DNA of 8,821 bases from CAKSQF01 sp051868045 (GTDB taxonomy: Bacteria > Bacillota > Clostridia > Oscillospirales > CAG-272): the NCBI GenBank assembly GCA_051868045.1, contig JBJDZN010000028.1, positions 1 to 8,821 of the forward strand. Reading direction: 5' to 3'. The number at the start of each line of letters is the position of its first letter. Position 1 is the stretch's first letter. Of this stretch, positions 1 through 6,856 are shown in pieces. The position numbers and the translations under genes are program-made. The notes below the pieces were generated by a model. That model made no database searches. It worked only from the letters and a program-made list of their open reading frames with translations, and was not told the origin of the DNA.

Positions 1-61
1 GCAAAAAATGATTAATTTCCGAAATAAACCTAGACTAACAAATATTACTCATTTAAAACTA

Positions 62-90
62 TTGACAATTTGTCATTTGTCATGTATAAT
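62..90 (+). promoter_or_regulatory. Sigma-A type promoter of the opp operon
   Basis: A perfect -35 box TTGACA (62-67) is separated by 17 bases from a perfect -10 box TATAAT (85-90). Both hexamers match the housekeeping sigma factor consensus and the spacing is optimal. Transcription should begin near position 97, giving a leader of about 165 nt before oppA. The surrounding DNA is AT-rich, as expected of a promoter. A promoter this close to consensus would be very strong unless repressed, which fits the palindrome overlapping its -35 box and spacer. Confidence 0.88.
63..83. promoter_or_regulatory. Putative operator: palindrome plus repeated half-site in the promoter
   Basis: TGACAA (63-68), one T (69) and TTGTCA (70-75) form a perfect palindrome with 6-base arms that covers most of the -35 box. 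The heptamer TTTGTCA occurs at 69-75 and again directly at 76-82, so a third half-site lies in the spacer. Placement over the -35 and spacer is typical of a repressor site. No regulator gene is in the window and I cannot assign a family. The arms are short and AT-rich, so chance is possible. Confidence 0.4.
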
Positions 91-96
91 GTTTCA

Positions 97-261
97 GCCG
101 ACAGGAAATGATGATCAACAAAAGAGCGAGGGTCTTTGGGTTGATTTTCAGAGACTGGATGAGGCTTGAAACATCGGTACTTACGGGAGAATATCGAAAA
201 TAACCGTATCGTGCTCTTTGCGGAGTGTCGGTGTATAAATTTTATTTGGGAGGAATCCAAA
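97..261 (+). promoter_or_regulatory. 5' leader of oppA with possible stem-loops
   Basis: This is the transcribed region between the predicted start of transcription and the oppA ATG, with no credible gene in it. A stem-loop can be drawn with ATCAAC (114-119) pairing with GTTGAT (140-145), extended inward by AAAGA (121-125) with TCTTT (133-137) around the loop at 126-132. TACGG (near 182-187) could pair with CCGTA (204-208). I looked for T-box, glycine, SAM and cyclic-di-GMP riboswitch signatures and recognise none. There is no U-rich terminator ahead of the ribosome binding site. The length leaves room for post-transcriptional control, but none is demonstrated. Confidence 0.4.
248..255 (+). 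promoter_or_regulatory. Ribosome binding site that fixes the oppA start
   Basis: GGGAGGAA lies 6 bases ahead of the ATG at 262. It decides the start: the frame stays open upstream to a TTG at 166, but that codon has no Shine-Dalgarno site and would add 32 residues in front of a textbook lipoprotein signal peptide. Confidence 0.88.
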
Positions 262-2472
262 ATGAGAAAAGTCAGAATTCTTTCGCTTCTCATGGCAATG
301 CTTCTCGTCGTTTTGACGGCTGCTTCGTGTACCAAAAAGGATCCCGGCACGAATGCGGCAGTGAACTATCAGCCCATCGACGATGCTGATGTCGTTACAC
401 ACTCCGACTATACTTCTGTCTATGATATGATCGGAAGCAAGGTCACCATTGACATGGTGACAGAGGATCCGGAAACCGGTCTTGCAACCGTAACCGTGGA
501 CGGAAAGACTTACGAGTGCGGTATGGACTTCTTGTCCATGGCAATGGTATACAATACCCAGGTTCCCGAGGGAAGCACCAAGTATCAGACCTCTGAAGAC
601 GTCTACAATGAATGGTGGAGGCTGTACATTCAGAGATGGAACTACCTGGTTCCGGAGGTTCCGCTTTACTCCAACCAGTACTTCGATCTGTATAATGCAA
701 AGATCGAGAACTTCGTAACCACGCCTTACTGGGGACCCATAGATGCCATCGTTGCAGCTAGCGTTAAGAAGGGCGAGTCCAACTCGGTTATTTTGGGAAG
801 CGTTACCGAACTTTCCGGAGCATTCCGTAATTCCGGCTGGGGCAAGTCTTCCCCGGCATCCTCCGACCTGGATATCCAGAGCCTGACTTCCGGTCATGCT
901 ACCGTTCAGTCCGATTCTGCCGGTGCTTATAAGTGGAATATGATGGCTCTGGAAAGCGAGCCTACCTCTGTCATCAACGAGGACGGTACCCTGACCTATA
1001 CCATCAGGATCAAGAGTGGGCTGAAGTTCAGCGACGGTTCTGACATTACCGCAAAGAACTATATTGCAGGGATCCTTTCCAACAGTACTCCTGTTGCGGT
1101 TGAGGCAGGCGGATCCGGAAACGCCGGTCTGCAGTTAGTCGGCTTTGATGCTTTCAGCGCATATGACGGAACCGGCGATAAGGTCTATTTCGAGGGTATC
1201 AAACTCCTTGACGATTATACCTTTTCCGTAACCTTTACCGCAGACTACGCCGACTACTACTATACCATGATTTATGCGTCTTATTCTCCCGATCCTCTGG
1301 CGCTTTACCTTGGCGACGGCGAGATCATAGTCGATGAGGAAACCAAGTCCTGCGGACTTTCCGACAGTTTCTATGCAACCGAGGAGGTTGACGGTAAGAC
1401 TTCTTATAAGGTTGCCGCTCAGATCGTTGCGAATCTGAAATGGAATTCCGGTCTTCCTTACTCCGGTCCTTACACGGTAGCAAACTATGACAATTCTTCC
1501 AAGATTGCGACCCTGAAGATCAACCCCAACTATGCCGGCGACGATGCCAGAGGAAAGCCATCTATCGAAACCATCTCCTATGTCAAGGTCGTATCCGAAA
1601 CTCAGATGGATATGTTCAAGAACGGTGAGATTGACGTTATTGCCGGCATTACCGGTGCTGAAGATACGGTAGCTGCGCTGCAGGTTGTCAGCGAAGGCAA
1701 CGGCAAGTATGCTGAAACACACTACGACAGAGCAGGGTACGGTAAGCTGGGCTTCCGTGCCGACTTCGGACCTTCCTCATTCGTAGAGGTTCGTCAGGCA
1801 ATTATGTACACCATCAACCGTCCTTCCTTTGCTCAGACCTTCACCGGCGGCTACGGCTCGGTTGTTCACGGTCCTTACTATGAGGGCTTCTCCGCATTTC
1901 AGGCTGTCAAGGATACCATCAATTTAAATCAGTATACCTACAGTACCACAAATGCGATCCGTGTTCTTCAGGAAGGCGGATGGATCTACAATGCACAGGG
2001 TCAGCCCTTTGACGCATCCAGGGACGCCGTTCGTTATAAGAAGCTGTCCGGCTATGAGTTGACTGTTGACAATCTGCACTTTGCATCCACCGACGGCAAG
2101 TATCAGACCGTGAAGATTGACGGCGCATACTATATGCCTCTTGTCATCAACTGGTTCGGCACTCAGCCCAATACGGTAACCGACCTGCTTCTGACCTCCT
2201 GGCAACAGAATCCTGCGTCCACTACCGAAATCGGTATGTATATCACCTATACTTCCGTAGATTTCATTACCGGTCTTTACGGCGAATATTCCCGTGACCC
2301 TGATAACGGATACAGCGGCACTCCCAGACTGAATGCCATTAACTTCGCAACAGGCTTCACCTCCGCTGCATACTCCTATGACTTCAACTGGTCCATCAAT
2401 CCCAATTACTATGAGTACTACTCCATCTGCTATGTTATGGACGAGGCGGATTTCTGGGAGAATTACCAGTAA
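262..2472 (+). CDS. oppA: Peptide ABC transporter substrate-binding lipoprotein (OppA-like, SBP family 5)
   Basis: Extracytoplasmic binding protein that should capture di- or oligopeptides and deliver them to the OppB-OppC channel. The 736-residue product starts with a lipoprotein signal: basic MRK, a hydrophobic core at residues 6-19 and a lipobox ending AAS-C23, so the mature protein is probably lipid-anchored at Cys23. Family traits include the DGTLTYTIRIKSGLKFSDGSDITAKNY stretch in two parts (241-252 and 253-267), the lobe-linking 'LPYSGPYTVANYD' (398-410) and 'EVRQAIMYTINRPSFAQ' (509-525). It is longer than the usual 530-600 residues. Residues about 85-168 resemble the normal C-terminal end of such proteins (WNYLVPEVPLYSNQYFDLYN near 126-145), while the usual N-terminal beginning (ILGSVTELSGAF) appears only at 177. 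The chain ends at 736 without that tail, which suggests circular permutation. It is first in the operon, behind a strong promoter. Peptide specificity is inferred; dipeptides or another solute cannot be excluded. Confidence 0.93.
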   Translation: MRKVRILSLLMAMLLVVLTAASCTKKDPGTNAAVNYQPIDDADVVTHSDYTSVYDMIGSKVTIDMVTEDPETGLATVTVDGKTYECGMDFLSMAMVYNTQVPEGSTKYQTSEDVYNEWWRLYIQRWNYLVPEVPLYSNQYFDLYNAKIENFVTTPYWGPIDAIVAASVKKGESNSVILGSVTELSGAFRNSGWGKSSPASSDLDIQSLTSGHATVQSDSAGAYKWNMMALESEPTSVINEDGTLTYTIRIKSGLKFSDGSDITAKNYIAGILSNSTPVAVEAGGSGNAGLQLVGFDAFSAYDGTGDKVYFEGIKLLDDYTFSVTFTADYADYYYTMIYASYSPDPLALYLGDGEIIVDEETKSCGLSDSFYATEEVDGKTSYKVAAQIVANLKWNSGLPYSGPYTVANYDNSSKIATLKINPNYAGDDARGKPSIETISYVKVVSETQMDMFKNGEIDVIAGITGAEDTVAALQVVSEGNGKYAETHYDRAGYGKLGFRADFGPSSFVEVRQAIMYTINRPSFAQTFTGGYGSVVHGPYYEGFSAFQAVKDTINLNQYTYSTTNAIRVLQEGGWIYNAQGQPFDASRDAVRYKKLSGYELTVDNLHFASTDGKYQTVKIDGAYYMPLVINWFGTQPNTVTDLLLTSWQQNPASTTEIGMYITYTSVDFITGLYGEYSRDPDNGYSGTPRLNAINFATGFTSAAYSYDFNWSINPNYYEYYSICYVMDEADFWENYQ

Positions 2473-2522
2473 TTGATTGTCTGTTCAGCAGAAAGACCTG
2501 ACAAAACAGGTTGATTGGCAAA

Positions 2523-2564
2523 ACAATTTGCAGGAACGGCACCATGTGCTGTTCCTGCAATTGT
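2523..2564 (+). promoter_or_regulatory. Strong stem-loop after oppA (attenuator or mRNA stabiliser)
   Basis: The arm ACAATTTGCAGGAACGGCAC (2523-2542) pairs with 2546-2564 around the 3-base loop CAT. One bulged T and one G-U pair interrupt an otherwise continuous stem of about 19 pairs. No run of T follows on the + strand (CTCTATCC comes next), so it is not a classic intrinsic terminator. On the opposite strand it is followed by TTTTG. Such hairpins just after a binding-protein gene are known to protect the upstream message or to reduce read-through, as in the E. coli malE-malF gap. Confidence 0.75.
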
Positions 2565-2570
2565 CTCTAT

Positions 2571-2628
2571 CCGAGCGGAGAGCAGGGTTTTTGAGAAAAA
2601 CCTCTCGAAGACCGTGCCCTCTGCTCGG
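2571..2628 (+). promoter_or_regulatory. Compound stem-loop in the oppA-oppB gap
   Basis: CCGAGC (2571-2576) pairs with GCTCGG (2623-2628), and the stem extends inward by several pairs (GGAG with CTCT, including one G-U). Inside is a perfect hairpin, GGTTTTT (2586-2592) with AAAAACC (2596-2602) around the loop GAG. The two stems together would give a branched or elongated RNA structure directly after the 2523-2564 hairpin. Function is unknown; attenuation or RNase protection are the obvious options. Confidence 0.55.
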
Positions 2629-2698
2629 AGAACCTTCGTCAAATAAGCAGGACAATCCGGGTAATCCAAAAGAAACGGATTGAAAAGCAGGCGCAGGT

Positions 2699-2726
2699 CC
2701 GATCCGGAGGCGCAGATCGGGATCGG
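2699..2726. repeat. 7-bp inverted repeat CCGATCC/GGATCGG
   Basis: CCGATCC (2699-2705) is matched by its exact reverse complement at 2720-2726 with a 14-base loop. It could be a further RNA hairpin in the oppA-oppB gap or a protein-binding site. No T-run follows directly. Confidence 0.4.
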
Positions 2727-2822
2727 CGGTCTGTTGCGTCTGTGCAAAAAAAATTTGCTTTGAAAAACGCCATATACATTTTTTGAATTTTCGGGGCAAA
2801 TGAGGAAAGGAACGGTACACTT

Positions 2823-3845
2823 ATGGCAAAATATATTCTGAAACGACTTTTGTATATCATAGTCGTCTTCTTTATTCTGTCAATGGCGATGTTCTTCATC
2901 TATAATATGCTCCCTGTGGATAAAGCTGCGACAACTGCAAAAGAAGAGGTCAAAGTCAGCAAGGGTCAGCTTGATTACGATGAACGCTATCTGTACTGGC
3001 AGAGAAAATACGGAACGGACGGCAATATTTTACAGAGGTACGGTCGTTGGATGGGTATTTACCCCTATTACGACGGAACCTTCAACGGACTTCTGCAGGG
3101 AAATCTCGGTGATTCCACCCAATACGGAAGACCGGTGTCCGAAATTCTGGCGGAACCTATGAAGAATACCATCTTCATCAATGTTTTTGCCACGATTCTG
3201 GCACTGGGGATAACCATCCCGATGGGCATCTTCTGTGCCGTCAAACGGGGAAGCAAACGGGACATCGGAATACATGTGGGTACCATTGTGGGATACAGCT
3301 TACCGACCTTTATCATAGCGATTGTCTTCATCTGGCTGTTCTCCGTGGTGCTGGGATGGTTCCCGGTTTCGGGCATGAGAACGGCGGGAAGCGACGATTG
3401 GTCGGAGGCAAGACGGTTCTGGGACCTGATGTATCATCTGGCACTGCCTTTGATCGTCATGACCTTCTGCTCATTGGGCGGCATGACCCGTTACGTTCGT
3501 GCATCCATGATTGATGCGCTGTCGCTGGACTGTATCCGGACGGCGAGAGCCAAGGGTCTTCGGGAAAAGGTTGTCATTTACTCCCACGCATGGCGGAATG
3601 CCCTGATTCCCATCATAACGCTGGTTATCGGCTGGTTTTTGGGAATTTTCTCCGGATCGCTGATGATTGAGAACATTTTTGCCTTGAACGGTATCGGCAG
3701 GGTATACTATACAGCCCTTACCAACAGTGATAATGAGGTCGTTCTCGCATTGCAGATGTTCTATATCCTGATTTCACTGACCGGCAATCTGATTGTGGAT
3801 ATTGCCTATGGATTCGTGGATCCCCGTATCCGTGTCAACAAGTAA
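2823..3845 (+). CDS. oppB: Peptide ABC transporter permease, OppB/DppB type
   Basis: Integral membrane subunit that forms half of the peptide channel with OppC. The 340 residues are close to the family norm of 305-340. TM1 lies at residues 8-30. The extracellular loop follows, with 'GLLQGNLGDSTQYGRPV' (89-105) matching the conserved GDLGxS region. Further hydrophobic segments are near 115-140, 150-178, 203-220, 262-284 and 307-330. The EAA loop that contacts the ATPase is at about 231-264, with invariant Gly245 in 'ARAKGLREK' and 'NALIPI' after it. The conserved 'DPRIRV' ends the protein (333-338). The ATG at 2823 has AGGAAAGG 12 bases ahead and gives the expected basic N-terminus (MAKYILKRLL). 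Unlike OppC it has no inserted domain. It is separated from oppA by a 350-base structured gap and from oppC by 12 bases. Confidence 0.96.
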   Translation: MAKYILKRLLYIIVVFFILSMAMFFIYNMLPVDKAATTAKEEVKVSKGQLDYDERYLYWQRKYGTDGNILQRYGRWMGIYPYYDGTFNGLLQGNLGDSTQYGRPVSEILAEPMKNTIFINVFATILALGITIPMGIFCAVKRGSKRDIGIHVGTIVGYSLPTFIIAIVFIWLFSVVLGWFPVSGMRTAGSDDWSEARRFWDLMYHLALPLIVMTFCSLGGMTRYVRASMIDALSLDCIRTARAKGLREKVVIYSHAWRNALIPIITLVIGWFLGIFSGSLMIENIFALNGIGRVYYTALTNSDNEVVLALQMFYILISLTGNLIVDIAYGFVDPRIRVNK

Positions 3846-3857
3846 GGGGGCGATCAA

Positions 3858-5813
3858 ATGTCTGTACAAAATGAAAATAAGAAAAAGAAGGCAGGAGTTT
3901 TTTCGACGCCGGGTCGCTGGATTCGCAGAATGGTCATGGGCGGCAGTAAAGAACTGGCGGATGTTGACATTTTCGCTGCTGAGAAGCTGGAAAGCACCAC
4001 CAGACTGGCAGTGCAGGGCTTCTTTCGCCGCAAATTGGCAGTTGCAGCACTGATCCTTCTGATCGGTATGTTTCTGCTGGTCTTTATCGGACCCCTCTTT
4101 ATGCCGATGGATCTGGCATTTACCGATGCCAATCAAAAAAATATTGCCCCCAATATGTCCATGCGTTCGGTACCGTCTGCGCTCAAGCGTCAGATTGCCG
4201 ACATCAACGGATTTTCCAATTTCACCGTGGGAGTCAGCGAGGACAACAACCTGTATATCTGGGGATTCAGCAAGGATGCCCTTTCCGGCGATAATTACGC
4301 TGAGTTTCCCGATGAAATTCAGGAGGGAAACGTTCTGATGGCTTCCGCCGGAACCAACCATGTCATTGCCATCACCACCGACGGTAAGGTCGTCGGTTGG
4401 GGGAATCATACCCGTGGACAGTACGGTTACTCCACCGGAAATCCCGATGATCCCATTCAGGAGATGCCCGTTGAACTGATCGAGGGGACAATCGACGATC
4501 CCTCCAAGATCCGTCAGCTTGTCTGCGGTTATCAGGTAACTGCACTGGTGCTGGATGGGAAGGTCTATATGTGGGGGAATACCAATGCCTGTCTGAACCT
4601 GAAAGATGTGGTCAGCGACAGTGAAGCAGGCAAATACACCAATGTCAGGAAGGTTGCCCTCAGTAACTATTATGCGCTGCTCTTGATGGAGGATGGAACC
4701 ATTGCCATGCCCGGCGGTGCCTTCAATCGAGAGTATGCGCTCTCTTCTGTCAGCGGATTGGTTCCGATGATGACCTATCTTCAGGGAAAGACGGTGGTGG
4801 ACATTGCCGCAACCAATGACTGCTTTGCCATTCTTCTGGATGACGGCGAGGTTCTGATTCAGGGCGCAGCCCGATACGGAGAGGATGAAGTGGTCCGCCT
4901 TCCTGACGGTGAAAAATTGATTTCGCTGGACGCAGGCGCATCCCATTTTGTCGGCATATCAGATGCCGGTAAGGCATACGCATGGGGTTCTGACGATAAA
5001 GGTCAGTGCGACTTAAGCGGAAAATCCTGTGCTGCGGTGTATGCCGGCGCATACCAGACTTATCTGGTGGACGCTGACGGAAAACTGATGGATAGCTGCG
5101 GACTGAGAGGGTATCTGTTCGGCACCGATTCGCTGGGACGTGATATTCTGACCCGTCTGATTCACGGCGGTAAGATGACCATGACCATCGGTGCGGTAGC
5201 GGTTATCGTGTCCTCGATTATTGCCGTTGTGATCGGATGTGTGTCCGGCTATTTCGGCGGTTGGGTGGATATGCTGCTCATGAGAATCACCGAGATTTTC
5301 TCGGCGATCCCCTTTCTGCCCTTTGCCATGATGCTGTCCTATGTGCTGACCTCACGCCCCATCAGTGAGACCACCCGAATATTCATCATCATGGTCATTC
5401 TGGGACTTCTGTCCTGGACCGGACTTGCCAGAATGATCCGAGGGCAGGTACTGGCGGAGAGAGAAAAGGAGTTTGTCATTTCTGCCAAGGCGATGGGGGT
5501 GAAGGAAAGCAGGATTGCCTTCAGGCATATCCTTCCGAATATCATTTCGGTTATTCTTGTCAGCATGACGCTGGATTTTGCGGGATGTCTGCTGACCGAG
5601 TCCTCACTGTCCTATCTGGGATTCGGCGTTCAGCAGCCCAGACCCACCTGGGGAAATATGCTGAACGGTGCCAATAACTCCATTGTCATCCAGAACTATT
5701 GGTGGCAGTGGCTGTTTCCCGCAATTTTCTTGTCGATTGCCACAATCAGCATAAATATCATCGGCGATGCCCTTCGGGACGTATTGGATCCCAAGAGCAA
5801 TCAGGAAAAGTAA
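3858..5813 (+). CDS. oppC: OppC-type peptide permease with an inserted extracellular RCC1-like beta-propeller
   Basis: Second channel-forming subunit, 651 residues against a usual 280-320. The N-terminal cytoplasmic stretch (1-58) is basic. TM1 is at 59-82, in the inside-to-outside direction. The normal permease resumes at 'GYLFGTDSLGRDILTRLIHGG' (418-438, shown as two overlapping parts GYLFGTDSLGRD and LGRDILTRLIHGG). TM segments follow near 441-463, 478-498, 506-526, 561-582 and 616-637. The EAA loop is at about 534-560, with Gly547 and Ile558-Leu559-Pro560. The OppC hallmark 'ESSLSYLGFGVQQPRPTWG' is at 581-599, and it ends with 'DALRDVLDPK'. Between TM1 and GTDxLGRD about 310 residues (roughly 108-417) form seven RCC1-like repeats, annotated separately. 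They would lie outside the membrane, on the side where OppA docks. The frame is uninterrupted and both flanks keep their normal order, so this is a true insertion and not an assembly fusion. The start is set by AAGGGGG (3844-3850), 7 bases ahead of ATG and overlapping the oppB stop. The permease call is firm; the propeller's role is unknown. Confidence 0.95.
   Translation: MSVQNENKKKKAGVFSTPGRWIRRMVMGGSKELADVDIFAAEKLESTTRLAVQGFFRRKLAVAALILLIGMFLLVFIGPLFMPMDLAFTDANQKNIAPNMSMRSVPSALKRQIADINGFSNFTVGVSEDNNLYIWGFSKDALSGDNYAEFPDEIQEGNVLMASAGTNHVIAITTDGKVVGWGNHTRGQYGYSTGNPDDPIQEMPVELIEGTIDDPSKIRQLVCGYQVTALVLDGKVYMWGNTNACLNLKDVVSDSEAGKYTNVRKVALSNYYALLLMEDGTIAMPGGAFNREYALSSVSGLVPMMTYLQGKTVVDIAATNDCFAILLDDGEVLIQGAARYGEDEVVRLPDGEKLISLDAGASHFVGISDAGKAYAWGSDDKGQCDLSGKSCAAVYAGAYQTYLVDADGKLMDSCGLRGYLFGTDSLGRDILTRLIHGGKMTMTIGAVAVIVSSIIAVVIGCVSGYFGGWVDMLLMRITEIFSAIPFLPFAMMLSYVLTSRPISETTRIFIIMVILGLLSWTGLARMIRGQVLAEREKEFVISAKAMGVKESRIAFRHILPNIISVILVSMTLDFAGCLLTESSLSYLGFGVQQPRPTWGNMLNGANNSIVIQNYWWQWLFPAIFLSIATISINIIGDALRDVLDPKSNQEK
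4191..5111 (+). repeat. Seven RCC1-like repeats (beta-propeller) inside oppC
   Basis: Residues about 112-418 of OppC contain repeats of 40-60 residues with the RCC1 pattern: a small-residue strand, a hydrophobic strand, an acidic-Gly turn and a Trp-Gly. Repeat 1 has W135-G136. Repeat 2 has 'AGTNHVIAITTDGKVVGWG' ending at W181-G182, then GQYG (187-190). Repeat 3 has DG at 233-234 and W239-G240. Repeat 4 has DG at 279-280 and P285-G286 in place of WG. Repeat 5 has DG at 329-330 and Q335-G336. Repeat 6 has 'AGASHFVGISDAGKAYAWG' ending at W376-G377, then GQC (382-384). Repeat 7 has 'AGAYQTYLVDADGKL' (396-410) but no WG. Seven copies match the seven blades of the RCC1 fold, with the incomplete last blade possibly completed from the N-terminal side. 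Family assignment is by eye from the motif spacing. Confidence 0.82.
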
Positions 5814-5836
5814 GCAGAGGGAGGCGATAGAAAGAT

Positions 5837-6856
5837 ATGGCATTACTTGAAGTCAAAAATCTGCATACCTACTTCAAAACCCGAAAGGGAATTGTAAAGG
5901 CGGTAAACGGCGTTTCCTATAAGCTGGAACCCGGTCATACCATCGGTATTGTTGGTGAATCCGGCTCGGGTAAATCCGTTTCCGCTATGAGTATATTGAA
6001 ACTGCTGGACAGCAACGGATATATTGCCGAAGGCGAGATTCTGTTTGACGGAATGGATCTGACCAAACTTTCGGATCAACAGATGTGCGACATCCGCGGG
6101 AATAAGATTTCGGTCATTTTCCAGGAACCTATGACCAGTCTGAACCCTGTTTTTACCATCAAAAGGCAGTTGGCAGAACCCTTTCTTATCCATCAGCATC
6201 TGAATAAGAAGGAAGCAGAGAAGAAGGTTCTGGAGATGCTGTATTCGGTACAGATTCCCAATCCCGAGGCAGTCATGCGGCAGTATCCCCACCAACTGTC
6301 GGGCGGTATGCGGCAGAGGGTCATGATCGCCATGGCACTTGCCTGCAAGCCTAAGATTCTGATCGCAGACGAGCCGACTACGGCACTGGACGTGACCATT
6401 CAGGCGCAGATTCTTCGACTGATGAACGATCTGCAAAGGGAAAACGGTACGGCAATCCTTTTCATCACCCATGATCTGGGTGTTATCAATGAGATGGCGG
6501 ACGATGTGGTTGTCATGTACTGCGGACAGGTTGTGGAGAAGGCATCGGCAAGACTGATTTTCACAAATTGCAAAATGAGCCATCCCTATACCGAGGGTCT
6601 GATGTCCTCCATTCCCAGAATTGACCATCTCACCGAAAAGTTGGAACCCATTCCGGGCGTTGTTCCTCATCCGCTTGCTCTGCCCAAGGGATGCAAGTTT
6701 GCACCCAGATGCAAGTACTGCACCCAAAAGTGTGAGGAAGAGGAGCCTGAACTTGTCGATGTGGGAGGCGGTCAGCAGATCAGATGCTTTTATCCCGAAA
6801 AGGAGGTGAGAACCGGTGCCGAACACCAAAAAATTACTGTCCATCACGAATCTTAA
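5837..6856 (+). CDS. oppD: Peptide ABC transporter ATP-binding protein OppD
   Basis: Cytoplasmic ATPase, one of the two motor subunits; 339 residues is normal for OppD/DppD. All nucleotide-binding motifs are present: Walker A GESGSGKS (40-47), Q-loop with Gln96 in 'IFQEPMTSLNP', signature LSGGMRQR (154-161), Walker B ILIADEP (174-180) with catalytic Glu179, D-loop TALD (182-185) and switch His212. The C-terminal oligopeptide-transporter extension (about 248-320) has 'GCKFAPRC' and cysteines C286, C292, C299 and C317. These are the positions that bind an iron-sulfur cluster in structurally studied Opp/Dpp ATPases. C295 is an additional cysteine. The ribosome binding site AGAGGGAGG (5816-5824) lies 12 bases ahead of ATG. 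The gene follows oppC after 23 bases and its end overlaps oppF by 41 bases. No insertion is seen, in contrast to OppF. Confidence 0.97.
   Translation: MALLEVKNLHTYFKTRKGIVKAVNGVSYKLEPGHTIGIVGESGSGKSVSAMSILKLLDSNGYIAEGEILFDGMDLTKLSDQQMCDIRGNKISVIFQEPMTSLNPVFTIKRQLAEPFLIHQHLNKKEAEKKVLEMLYSVQIPNPEAVMRQYPHQLSGGMRQRVMIAMALACKPKILIADEPTTALDVTIQAQILRLMNDLQRENGTAILFITHDLGVINEMADDVVVMYCGQVVEKASARLIFTNCKMSHPYTEGLMSSIPRIDHLTEKLEPIPGVVPHPLALPKGCKFAPRCKYCTQKCEEEEPELVDVGGGQQIRCFYPEKEVRTGAEHQKITVHHES
6801..6806 (+). promoter_or_regulatory. Ribosome binding site that sets the GTG start of oppF
   Basis: A perfect AGGAGG lies inside the 3' end of oppD, 9 bases ahead of GTG at 6816. It supports GTG as the true start: the next codons read PNTKKLLSITNLKKYF, the expected beginning of an OppF protein. 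Initiation inside oppD implies translational coupling of the two ATPases, which would help equal production. Confidence 0.85.

Larger units (their letters stand above)
2473..2822. other. 350-base non-coding gap between oppA and oppB, rich in inverted repeats
   Basis: No gene is supported here; the short open frames lack ribosome binding sites and run through inverted repeats. The gap holds at least four potential hairpins: ACCTG/CAGGT (2496-2511), the strong one at 2523-2564, the compound one at 2571-2628 and CCGATCC/GGATCGG (2699-2726). A-rich and T-rich runs follow at 2746-2756 and 2779-2784. A weak promoter-like pair, TTGAAA (2760-2765) and TTGAAT (2783-2788), has 17-base spacing, but I would not rely on it. 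The oppB ribosome binding site AGGAAAGG is at 2803-2810. The likely role is to uncouple expression of the binding protein, needed in excess, from the membrane subunits. Confidence 0.7.

Noticed and set aside
166..261. A longer N-terminus for OppA starting at TTG 166
   Set aside because: No Shine-Dalgarno site precedes it, the added 32 residues would bury the lipoprotein signal peptide, and ATG 262 has a strong site at the right distance.
97..261. Riboswitch or T-box in the oppA leader
   Set aside because: No recognisable aptamer core, T-box sequence or terminator/antiterminator pair; only modest stem-loops can be drawn.
2477..2683. Possible 68-residue gene in the oppA-oppB gap
   Set aside because: It starts at a TTG five bases after the oppA stop with no ribosome binding site, and runs through two strong inverted repeats, which argues for non-coding RNA structure.
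2760..2788. Internal promoter ahead of oppB
   Set aside because: TTGAAA and TTGAAT with a 17-base gap are a poor -10 match; not enough to annotate as a promoter.
3774..4946. Long antisense open frame (390 codons) across oppB and oppC
   Set aside because: It mirrors the codon pattern of genuine + strand genes, has no ribosome binding site or recognisable domain, and overlaps well-identified protein motifs.
3858..5813. OppC length explained by a gene fusion or assembly chimera with an RCC1 protein
   Set aside because: The RCC1 part is internal, both sides retain the normal OppC order (TM1, then GTDxLGRD and the remaining TMs), and the frame and base usage are continuous.
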